From contig JALSMA010000086.1 in assembly GCA_026988015.1 (NCBI GenBank), positions 17,972 through 81,971 on the forward strand: a DNA stretch of 64,000 bases. Reading direction: 5' to 3'. How positions within the stretch are numbered: the stretch's first letter is position 1; every line of letters begins with the position of its first letter. Position numbers and translations under genes: made by a program. Below are positions 19,340 through 27,880 of the stretch, one piece after another. A model generated the notes under the pieces. That model was not told where the DNA came from and did not search any database. It was given only the letters and a program-made list of their open reading frames with translations. Origin of the DNA: Desulfobulbaceae bacterium (GTDB lineage Bacteria > Desulfobacterota > Desulfobulbia > Desulfobulbales > Desulfocapsaceae).

Positions 19340-19969
19340 ATGAACGACATCATCCTACAGATCATTATCCTGGCTCCACCCATTCTACTGGCACTCACCG
19401 TCCATGAGTTTGCCCACGGCTATGTGGCCTATCGGTTTGGAGATCCCACAGCACGGGACCAGGGCAGACTGACTCTAAACCCTCTAAAACATCTCGATCC
19501 TCTGGGAACCCTGGCATTTTTCATCATCAAGATAGGTTGGGCAAAACCGGTTCCCGTAAACCCCCATTATTTCAAGAACCCCCGCAGAGATATGCTCTGG
19601 GTGGCCTTGGCCGGGCCTGCTGTGAATCTGGTTCTGGCAGTCATCAGTGCAATATGCGCCAAAACCGTATGGTTTATCGCCGCCACAATTCCCTACTCTG
19701 TCCTGGCTGAAGCTATCCTAGTACCACTGAACAAGGTGCTGCTGGCTTCTGTCTGGATCAACCTGGTACTCTGCATATTCAACTTCCTCCCCATCCCCCC
19801 CCTGGATGGAAGCAAGATATTGGCAGGTATCCTCCCCCCCGACATGGCGCGGTCCTATGCCTCAGTTGAACGGTACGGTTTTGTAATCATCATGATTCTT
19901 GCCTTTTCAGGGATACTCTCTAAAATGATCATGCCTGTGATTTCATTTGTGCAACACATACTGCTGTAA
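19340..19969 (+). CDS. Site-2 protease family (M50) membrane metalloprotease
   Basis: VHEFAHGYVAYRFGDPTARDQGRLTLNPLKHLDPLGT; FNFLPIPPLDGSKI. Confidence 0.93.
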   Translation: MNDIILQIIILAPPILLALTVHEFAHGYVAYRFGDPTARDQGRLTLNPLKHLDPLGTLAFFIIKIGWAKPVPVNPHYFKNPRRDMLWVALAGPAVNLVLAVISAICAKTVWFIAATIPYSVLAEAILVPLNKVLLASVWINLVLCIFNFLPIPPLDGSKILAGILPPDMARSYASVERYGFVIIMILAFSGILSKMIMPVISFVQHILL

Positions 19970-20103
19970 AAAAATACCCTTTCAAACAGATAACGCCCCT
20001 GCAGACAGTCGTCCACAGGGGGGTTACCCAACACTGATGGATTCGCAAAAACTCTTCATTCCGGGGGTACCCGCAAAAAAAAAAGAAGAGATAAAGAAAA
20101 GTG

Positions 20104-20424
20104 CTATTTTTTGACCCAGTTGCCGTCCACATTAATAAATTGACCGGTCGGTGTCTTCTCGATGGCCTTTTTTCCGGCAAGTTGCTCCACAGCATTCAAT
20201 GACGTCTTGTTTCTTGACGAAATTTTCTGATAATGAGCCTTGCGTTTGGCATTAATCGTATCAACAAGTTCCTGGACCTCCGGGCTTGCTTTTACCGGAG
20301 CTAAATACCCCGTTGCTGTTTCACCAACCAGCCCACTGACCTTGGCTTCCTGTAAATTCAGCGCAAAGGCAGGTTGGCAGATCAACAACAGAGCGAAAAC
20401 CATTAACGTTACAACTTGCTTCAT
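20104..20424 (-). CDS. ydbL: YdbL family (DUF1318) periplasmic protein
   Basis: Signal peptide; AKVSGLVGETATGYLAPV..EVQELVDTINAKRKAHYQKIS. Confidence 0.85.
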   Translation of the reverse strand: MKQVVTLMVFALLLICQPAFALNLQEAKVSGLVGETATGYLAPVKASPEVQELVDTINAKRKAHYQKISSRNKTSLNAVEQLAGKKAIEKTPTGQFINVDGNWVKK

Positions 20425-20463
20425 AATTACTCTCCTTTCCTGAGAAATGTTTTAGAGGGTTAT

Positions 20464-20569
20464 CCTGAGTCCGTGGGCATTCAATGGTGAGGTAGCCTGT
20501 TTTCTAATTTTACACTTGCATTTCAGCACATTACCAAGAAAACAATCTCGATTCCGTCACAAATTCGAA
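20464..20569 (-). repeat. Dispersed intergenic element family 1, copy 5 (between ynbE and ydbL)
   Basis: cctgagtccgtgggcattcaatggtgaggtagcctgttttc...gcatttcagcacattaccaagaaaacaatctcgattccgtcacaaattcg. Confidence 0.75.
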
Positions 20570-20570
20570 A

Positions 20571-20759
20571 TCAAAAGAGACCGCTGTCCTCACTGAGCAC
20601 GTCATCAAGCTCTTTATCCACCTTCACCAGGATTTCATGCTGTATTTTAACATTGAGGTTGATGGTTATTGGCTTATCCGGTGCTGCCACTTTAACCGTA
20701 GGGCTGCAACCGTAACTGAAGAGCACAACCGCCATCAGAAAAATCACTTTATATTTCAT
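20571..20759 (-). CDS. ynbE: YnbE-like lipoprotein
   Basis: Lipobox SYGCSPTVKVAAPDKPITINLNVKIQHEI, between ydbH and ydbL homologues. Confidence 0.85.
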   Translation of the reverse strand: MKYKVIFLMAVVLFSYGCSPTVKVAAPDKPITINLNVKIQHEILVKVDKELDDVLSEDSGLF

Positions 20760-20802
20760 AAACTCTCTCCATCTTCTTAAAAAACTTTCACCAACATCCT
20801 GA

Positions 20803-23175
20803 TTAGTTGTAATGCTGTTTCAAACGTTTGTCCAGCTCGTCGGTCAACCCTTTGCTGAATCGCAGACTCTGCAGCAAGGCCGGCAGGTTCTGTTCGGCAT
20901 GAATATTGAGCTGTACCGGCCGGATTGTATCAAGTCCAGGACTCTTCCCCAGCAGACTGATGTCAAGGTCGAGCTGTCCGGAAGCCTTATACCCAGCCGT
21001 TGCTGTCAGGGTACTATACTGCAGATTTTCAACAGCCAGTAACGCATAACCAGTCACCCCGGTCTGCCCGGCACCAGCAGGTGTATAACGAATCACTCCT
21101 CCTGGTGATTCACTATACAGCTCTCCGCCCTCAACAGTCACCTCTCGACCTTTCACAGCGACAGGTATTGAACCGCTAACCTTCCCGGTCACATGAAGAC
21201 TGTCCATCTTTATTAGATCCACAATGGTCTCCAGATCAATATTGGCAAGATTCACAACAAAGGTGGAGTCCGGCTGGTTAAGATCATAACAGATTTCCGG
21301 ACTGTTCACCCGGCCGGCAAAGAGCCCGGCATCCAGTTCATCAATCTGCAACACTGGCAAAGGGCCGACCTGAGATGGCAGTAGGTCGATACTAGCCCGG
21401 ATAGCAGTCACATCCACTCCTCCAATCAGACGCTCAAGAAAAAAGCTTCCCGACCTGTTGCTGGCTAGAACCGGAAAAAGGGAAATATCCTGATGCAGCT
21501 CCAGACCTTTGAACAGTAGATTCTGGTAATAACCGCTCCCTCCTCTGATACCTGCCTGGAGAACCGCTGAACGCAATCCGGAACGATCCCAGTCGCCAGT
21601 CAGTCGGAAGTCCAGGCTGCCACCCTCAAGGTTGCCTGGATAGTCCCAGTGCGCCAAAAGAGCCGACAGTCCTGATTCCCCTTCAACAAATTCAAGAGTT
21701 TCCTCTGTTTCAAAAATCACACTGCCGCGTCCTGTAACAAGATCATGCTGCCCCTTCAGCTGCAGCCAGGAATCCATCTTCTGTGGTGTAAACAGTACCC
21801 TCCCGCGAACCTGATTCTCTTTATAAGTCAGAATGGCAGAAATATCTTTCACCGCCAGGCCCTGCTGTTCATTACTGAAAAAGGCATCAGAAACCTGTAG
21901 CTCTGCCCCAATCCCAGTCTCCCCAAAAGAACTCCGAACCCCTGAAAAAGTGCAACTGGCTGGTCCGATGTCAGCAAAAGCACCTCTTCCAAAAATACTG
22001 AAAGGGGTGCAGTTGAACGTATTATCAGCAACTTCCCAGCGCCCCTCTCCAAATGATATCTGCAACGGTCTGGCAACGCAGAAATCAAGCTTTTTCACCC
22101 TGAACTCACCCATCAGCAGATTTTCCAATATGAACTTCTGTTGATCAAAAAAGAGCAGTTGCTGCTGCCCGTCGCTCTGGCTGACAACACCCCTAAGTCC
22201 AACATTCAAACGACCAAGGGTTAGCTGTTCAGTTTCAATTTTCACAGCCTCAACAAAAGAACTCTCATTCAGATATAAACTGCCATTTTCCAGCTTCCCA
22301 GCAAGCTGCAACCGAACGGAGCTCACGTCAAACCCGGAGACAACAGCGTCCTTGAGCACCGCCACAAACTCGACTTCTTTTTTTTCAGCTGCCGCCCAGG
22401 GCACAGTGACAGTTGTTGTGAGCAATCCTCTGCTTGCACCAGCCAGCAAATCACTGTCCCCAAAGACAACAAACTCCTTCAATGTTGCCAGATCCAGGTC
22501 GGTCTTCACCAAAATAGTTTCAGGAAGCAGAGACACATCCGCCTCAAATTTTGGCCCGCCAGTCTTTTGTAAAATAACTTTTGCCGTGCCATGATATGCA
22601 TCCGGACTCTGAAGGATAACAGTTATACTTTTCCCGAGAGATAACGCAAGGCTCAGCTCCGCGCGTATCAGGTGCTCCTCAACTGCAGCAGTAATTCTGA
22701 TACTCTTCCCTCGAAGGTGGGGGGAAATATCTCCATGAAGTTGCAGTTTTCTAACCAGAATTTCCTTCACAGGAATGCGGGAACGTAAATGCTCTTTAAC
22801 AAGGGCGATTCTCATAGGAAGTTGGATGGGCAGTGCCAACTTCTGCCCTCCCTTATGCCACAGGGTGACACTCAACTGCTCAACCCGGCACTTCTCGAAC
22901 TTTGCGGTATTCAATAACTGTGGAAGATTATAATTGAAGGAGATATTATTGAGTTCCACGGCAATACGCCCCCCGGCAGGAAGGTCAAAAACTGCCCCCA
23001 GCTCCGCAACATTCAGCCGATCAAGACCGACGTCCACTCCCTGTACCAAAACATTCTCCGCCCCCGCCTTCTGTAGGATATAGGTCAGCGTTTGATCCAG
23101 AAAATAAAACCGTACCGCTGCCACGGCACAACTCAGCAGGAGCATCATAACAATCACTAATTTGACAATTCGCAT
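20803..23175 (-). CDS. ydbH: YdbH family (AsmA-like/intermembrane lipid transport) protein
   Basis: Large beta-rich envelope protein upstream of ynbE/ydbL; start moved to 23175 because the ORF-track start overlaps a terminator. Confidence 0.8.
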   Translation of the reverse strand: MRIVKLVIVMMLLLSCAVAAVRFYFLDQTLTYILQKAGAENVLVQGVDVGLDRLNVAELGAVFDLPAGGRIAVELNNISFNYNLPQLLNTAKFEKCRVEQLSVTLWHKGGQKLALPIQLPMRIALVKEHLRSRIPVKEILVRKLQLHGDISPHLRGKSIRITAAVEEHLIRAELSLALSLGKSITVILQSPDAYHGTAKVILQKTGGPKFEADVSLLPETILVKTDLDLATLKEFVVFGDSDLLAGASRGLLTTTVTVPWAAAEKKEVEFVAVLKDAVVSGFDVSSVRLQLAGKLENGSLYLNESSFVEAVKIETEQLTLGRLNVGLRGVVSQSDGQQQLLFFDQQKFILENLLMGEFRVKKLDFCVARPLQISFGEGRWEVADNTFNCTPFSIFGRGAFADIGPASCTFSGVRSSFGETGIGAELQVSDAFFSNEQQGLAVKDISAILTYKENQVRGRVLFTPQKMDSWLQLKGQHDLVTGRGSVIFETEETLEFVEGESGLSALLAHWDYPGNLEGGSLDFRLTGDWDRSGLRSAVLQAGIRGGSGYYQNLLFKGLELHQDISLFPVLASNRSGSFFLERLIGGVDVTAIRASIDLLPSQVGPLPVLQIDELDAGLFAGRVNSPEICYDLNQPDSTFVVNLANIDLETIVDLIKMDSLHVTGKVSGSIPVAVKGREVTVEGGELYSESPGGVIRYTPAGAGQTGVTGYALLAVENLQYSTLTATAGYKASGQLDLDISLLGKSPGLDTIRPVQLNIHAEQNLPALLQSLRFSKGLTDELDKRLKQHYN

Positions 23176-23211
23176 GGATATCCCTACCGCAAATATTCGG
23201 GTACAAACAAG

Positions 23212-23247
23212 AAAGCCCCCTGCCGACAAAGTCAGCAGGAGGCTTTT
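23212..23247 (-). terminator. Intrinsic (probably bidirectional) terminator after fadL-like gene
   Basis: aaagccccctgccgac-aaa-gtcagcaggaggctttt hairpin. Confidence 0.8.
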
Positions 23248-23309
23248 CCTAGACATTATGTTTTTATAGATCTGTAGAGTCCAGCAAAAAGACCTGCTCG
23301 AACTGGCTC

Positions 23310-24551
23310 CTAGAAGTCGTAGCTCAAGCCAACACTCAGCAGATGAGCAGAGCTATTGGTAAACTCACCATTAATTCCGGTGGTGGGGCTGCCATTTACA
23401 ACTTTACGATTCTCTTTGTAATCGTAAAGGTAACTCACCCCGATTTCCATCGCCTCGTTTATGCGATAACGACCACCCAGAGAATAGAGCCAGGCATTGC
23501 TGTCTGGAAGCTCAAAGCCAAGAGTCTCATCGGGTACAGGAGTCTCGTCATAGGCAAAGCCGAACATCAGGATAACATCCTGATTCAGCTCATAATCAAA
23601 GCCGATTCGGTAGGAATTACTGTCGTCCCAGTTTTTAGGAACGGAGGGAGTAAAAACAGCGTTCAGCACAGGATGAATAACTGTGGAGTCATATACAAAA
23701 TCAATACTCTCATACTCTGACCAGAATGTACGGTCCCAGGTCAGGTCAACTGTGGCAGGACCAAAAGTATAAGCCACAGAAAAAGAAAGGACAGCCGGAG
23801 CAGGAATTTCCACAGAGCCACCGGTTTTCATAGTGTAGGCTGATGGATAATTGGTGCTCATCTTGACATCACCTTCCAAATCCATATCAATATTTGAACG
23901 ATACGTTACCGATATGTTCATATCTTCGGTGGGACGAACAGATGCAGCGACATTATAACCCCACTCCATGGTATCCCCGTCCATGTCACGCGAAAGCACC
24001 ATCCCATTGGACTGTGCGGCATAGTTGGAAACGGTAGCAGAAGCGTAAAGCATACGAACACCACCAGCAACGGAGAACATGTCACCAAAGGAATAGGAAG
24101 CTGTTGGATTCAGCTCATACACTGCAAGGCTGTATTCTTTAGCAGTACTTTTGGGAAAAGGCTGGTCCCAACGTTTTGAAAGCCCGTAGGGGGCTGTTGC
24201 TGAAATACCAAAACGGAAGTTATTAAAATCCGGTGTAACAAAAAAGAAGGTGGGAAGGAGAAAATGCTCAGTTTTGGAACTGCCGTTCAGATTAGGACTG
24301 CGGTTGTCACTGTAATCAACAGATGGCAGATTAATATAGGTCAGCGCACCTTCAAACATCCAGGCATCTTTCAACCATGACATATTGGCTGGATTATAAT
24401 AAGTGGTATCTGCCTTATTGGCTGATGCAATGTTCGCCCCTGCCTTGGCCACGGAATCAACAGACTGCTCAGGAATACGAAATCCCGAGGCCATGGCTGT
24501 TCCTGCGATCAGTATGGAACTGAGTGCCAGTAGTGAAATTTTTTTCTTCAT
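23310..24551 (-). CDS. fadL: OmpP1/FadL family outer membrane transport protein
   Basis: Signal peptide; ASGFRIPEQSVDSVAKAGANIASANKADTTYYNPANMSWL; C-terminal Phe barrel. Confidence 0.92.
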   Translation of the reverse strand: MKKKISLLALSSILIAGTAMASGFRIPEQSVDSVAKAGANIASANKADTTYYNPANMSWLKDAWMFEGALTYINLPSVDYSDNRSPNLNGSSKTEHFLLPTFFFVTPDFNNFRFGISATAPYGLSKRWDQPFPKSTAKEYSLAVYELNPTASYSFGDMFSVAGGVRMLYASATVSNYAAQSNGMVLSRDMDGDTMEWGYNVAASVRPTEDMNISVTYRSNIDMDLEGDVKMSTNYPSAYTMKTGGSVEIPAPAVLSFSVAYTFGPATVDLTWDRTFWSEYESIDFVYDSTVIHPVLNAVFTPSVPKNWDDSNSYRIGFDYELNQDVILMFGFAYDETPVPDETLGFELPDSNAWLYSLGGRYRINEAMEIGVSYLYDYKENRKVVNGSPTTGINGEFTNSSAHLLSVGLSYDF

Positions 24552-24629
24552 TGTGTTCTCCCTCTTCTTTAAAAGAATAAAATAGTGTTTCGGCCCAGAC
24601 TTGAAAGAAGGCCGGACAGATCAAATAAG

Positions 24630-24688
24630 CCTGAATCCGTGACAGACTCGTCATTATTTCCCAGTAACATTCTGAAATGAAAAACTCA
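24630..24688 (+). repeat. Dispersed intergenic element family 1, copy 6 (left half)
   Basis: cctgaatccgtgacagactcgtcattatttcccagtaacattctgaaatgaaaa. Confidence 0.7.
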
Positions 24689-24710
24689 CAGTCAAGTGTG
24701 TTTGGGAAAA

Positions 24711-26399
24711 TCAATCACCACTGTACAAATACCGTTTAATCTTATGAGTGGCCGTCTTAATAAAAGGCTCACGCCGTTCAACTACTCTGGCCAGTCGGGA
24801 AGCTGTTGACACCTGGGCATTCACCTCTTTTCTCATCGTGCTGCACAGGTCATCAATATATTTACGACGCTCAACTCTGGACTGGCCCTCGGTCATATCA
24901 TCAATAAACTCATAATCAGGATATACCCAGGCATCGAGTTTGCCGTTGTTTTCCACAACCAGTGATTCAACCACCCATGAATACGCATTAATTTTGTGCT
25001 CAATGGGTTCCGGATACACATTTTCACCATTTGCCATAACAATAACATTTTTAGAGCGTCCCCGGATGTGCAGGTTTCCAGCCTCATCAAATGAGCCCAG
25101 GTCTCCTGTTATTAACCAGCCATCTTCGGTAAGAGCGTCTGCAGTCGCATCAGGGTCACCATAATAGCCCTGCATGATATTAGGACCACATCCGTAAATT
25201 TCCCCAACACCACTATCTGGATCGGGATCAACAATCTTTATCTGAACACCAGGGAACGGCTTTCCGGTTGAGCCAAGCGCAATGGTGGGATCACCCACCG
25301 GTCCGCCGGCAAGGATCGGAGCAGATTCTGTTAAGCCATATCCTATTAAATAGGGAAACTCCGCCTCTTTCAAGAACTTTTCCACCTCTGGATTCAAGGC
25401 AGCCCCGCCGATTCCCATAATTTCCAGGTCACCACCGAAAAATTCAAGAAGTTTTGCACCAATTTTTTTGTACACAAACTTTCTGCCAAAATTACATTTA
25501 CAGAGAACAGAGAGCAAAATACTTTTTTCAACCTGTGGTAAAACCCGCTTTTTGTATATCTTCTCCATAATAAGCGGAACCGTGAACATAACCTTTGGTT
25601 TTTCATGCTTACAGAGTTTCTGAAGAATTGCCGGCGTCGGGGTTTTTCCGGCATAGGCAACCTTACAACCTTTAATCAGCGGTGTTATAAACCCGAGGGT
25701 AAACTCATAGGTGTGGGACATTGGCAACACAGAAAGAAAAACGTTCCCACTGTCAACCTTTATCATAGTGGCTGCACTGTAGGCATTGGCGGTCAGGTTT
25801 TTGTGACTGAGCATGACAGCTTTTGAATATCCCGACGTCCCCGATGTATAAAGAATGGAGGCGAGATCATCTTCTTCCACCTCGGCAAAAATGACCTCTT
25901 CTGCATCCTCTGCTCCTGTCAGTGCCAGAGCCTCATCAAGATAGCTGGAAAAAAAGGTGACCTCAACCACATCCTGGGTTGCCCCGGAATCATCAAGGGT
26001 AATAATCCGTTTCAGGGACTTCTGGTTCAACTCATATATTTTTTCTATCTGCCGCTGTGACACGAACAGAACCGGTACTTCCATTTCATTGAGAATATGA
26101 TGTACATCAGCCTCCGGCAAATCTGGAAGAATGGGTACGGCAATAGCGCCAAGACGTACAATGGCAAAATAGGCTATCCCCCAGTGTGGTGAATTCTCTG
26201 ATAAGATCGCAATCCGATCACCTTTTTTCACTCCTTCCCTAGAGAGATGACCTGCAAGAGCAATGATACGCTCATAAAATTCATTATATGTAAGGGATTT
26301 TTCTGCTGCCATTCCAATGGCAGGAAGATCCCCGAATCGTTCGACACTGGTATCAAGCGTATAATTTAACGTCATCCGTACATCATTGGATTCCGGCAT
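24711..26399 (-). CDS. Long-chain acyl-CoA synthetase / AMP-binding ligase
   Basis: SILYTSGTSGYSKAVMLSHKNL, GYGLTESAP, GWLITGDLGSFDEAGNLHIRGRSKNVI. Confidence 0.94.
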   Translation of the reverse strand: MPESNDVRMTLNYTLDTSVERFGDLPAIGMAAEKSLTYNEFYERIIALAGHLSREGVKKGDRIAILSENSPHWGIAYFAIVRLGAIAVPILPDLPEADVHHILNEMEVPVLFVSQRQIEKIYELNQKSLKRIITLDDSGATQDVVEVTFFSSYLDEALALTGAEDAEEVIFAEVEEDDLASILYTSGTSGYSKAVMLSHKNLTANAYSAATMIKVDSGNVFLSVLPMSHTYEFTLGFITPLIKGCKVAYAGKTPTPAILQKLCKHEKPKVMFTVPLIMEKIYKKRVLPQVEKSILLSVLCKCNFGRKFVYKKIGAKLLEFFGGDLEIMGIGGAALNPEVEKFLKEAEFPYLIGYGLTESAPILAGGPVGDPTIALGSTGKPFPGVQIKIVDPDPDSGVGEIYGCGPNIMQGYYGDPDATADALTEDGWLITGDLGSFDEAGNLHIRGRSKNVIVMANGENVYPEPIEHKINAYSWVVESLVVENNGKLDAWVYPDYEFIDDMTEGQSRVERRKYIDDLCSTMRKEVNAQVSTASRLARVVERREPFIKTATHKIKRYLYSGD

Positions 26400-26462
26400 G
26401 GACCACCTCGTTAGTAAACATTTTTCATCACGCACTGCGCACTATTCAAACTGACACCGTCC

Positions 26463-26585
26463 CCTGAACCTGTGATGGACTCACACTTGTATTTTTGATA
26501 ACATACTGAAATACGAAAACAATATCCGCAATATGGTATGCTAAAAAAACAGGATGCATCACCATCGAATATTCACCGGTTCAGA
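26463..26585 (+). repeat. Dispersed intergenic element family 1, copy 7 (full length)
   Basis: cctgaacctgtgatggactcacacttgtatttttgataacatactgaaatacgaaaac...tatgctaaaaaaacaggatgcatcaccatcgaatattcaccggttcag. Confidence 0.8.
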
Positions 26586-26827
26586 ATCTTCGGGAAAACT
26601 CAGCTGAGAGACCAAAACAGTAAATGTCCCACATACTACATAAAAGTACTTTTCAGGTCAATCAAGAACGAATAAAGACTCTTTCCATGCTGAAACCAGC
26701 TATTATTCCATCATTATAATGAAATAACCTTGACAGTCGAAGGAACAGCTTATAGAAAATAGAATACACGTTTTTGTTATTTCAGTACTCTACCTAAGCC
26801 TTATGGGAAATTCTTAAACAGTTTTTT

Positions 26828-27880
26828 ATGCACAAACCATTCTATTTACCCCCTCTATTTCTCATGTTCCTCATAGTCGCACTCCTCCTTGGAAGTCGTG
26901 CCGACTACTCACACGCAGCCATCCCCATCCTCAACGACACGGCTAAATGGAAACCTGCTTTTTCGAAATCCACTGCAACCAGCTCAACTCCTGCAAAACC
27001 CAAAATATCAGGCAAGCGATCTCTTGCTACTCTGGGCCGTGTCAATGACATATCCCGATTCAAAAAACGGATCGGTCCTGTTGTCACAGCTGCAACCACC
27101 AGAAAACTCAACAGAAAAATCACATCCAAATCCGCCATTATTATCGACGCCGTAACCGGAAGAACTCTCTACTCCAGAAATCCTGACATCCAGCGGCAAC
27201 CGGCCTCCACAATTAAGGTGCTCACCGGGATGATTGCCCTGAAATCGCTCAACCGTTCGGAAAAAGTACCCGTGAGCCGTAAGGCCGCCCGGCAACCCCG
27301 CTCCAAGGTGTACCTGGACCAGAAAAAACGGTACCAAGCCAATGACCTGATCAACGCCGTACTCTTGGCCTCTGCAAATGACGCCAGCGTGGCTCTTGCT
27401 GAGAAAATAGCTGGTAATGAAAAAGATTTTGCCAAAATGATGACCCTTCGAGCCAAACTCTGGGGAGCCGGCAACACAGTCTGTAAAACAGCCACCGGAC
27501 TCACCGCGAAAGGCCAGAAATCCACCGCCAGAGATCTTGCAGCAATTTTTCGCCACGCCATGAACGACCCTGAGTTTTCTGCCAGGATGAAAAAAGTCAA
27601 GACCCGTACCACCGAAGGGAAACTCCTCCGGAACCACAACAAAGCCCTGTGGCAGGTCAAGGGAACCCTTGGTGGAAAAACCGGTTACACAAACGCTGCC
27701 AGGCAGACTTATGTCGGAAAATTCAAACGCGGCAAAGATGAAATCATTGTTGCCATCATGGGCAGTGAAACCATGTGGTCCGATATCAAACAACTGGTGA
27801 CCTATGGTTTCCAGAAAAAGATCGCCATGTCCAAAGAAACTGACTCAAGCAGCAGTACCGAGCTGGTTGCTGACCTGTAA
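26828..27880 (+). CDS. D-alanyl-D-alanine carboxypeptidase (serine-type, PBP5/6-like)
   Basis: PASTIKVLTGM (SxxK), SAND (SxN), GGKTGYT (KTG). Confidence 0.92.
   Translation: MHKPFYLPPLFLMFLIVALLLGSRADYSHAAIPILNDTAKWKPAFSKSTATSSTPAKPKISGKRSLATLGRVNDISRFKKRIGPVVTAATTRKLNRKITSKSAIIIDAVTGRTLYSRNPDIQRQPASTIKVLTGMIALKSLNRSEKVPVSRKAARQPRSKVYLDQKKRYQANDLINAVLLASANDASVALAEKIAGNEKDFAKMMTLRAKLWGAGNTVCKTATGLTAKGQKSTARDLAAIFRHAMNDPEFSARMKKVKTRTTEGKLLRNHNKALWQVKGTLGGKTGYTNAARQTYVGKFKRGKDEIIVAIMGSETMWSDIKQLVTYGFQKKIAMSKETDSSSSTELVADL

Noticed and set aside
27008-27793. 261-aa minus-strand ORF
   Set aside because: Antisense to the carboxypeptidase with clear SxxK/SxN/KTG motifs on the plus strand.
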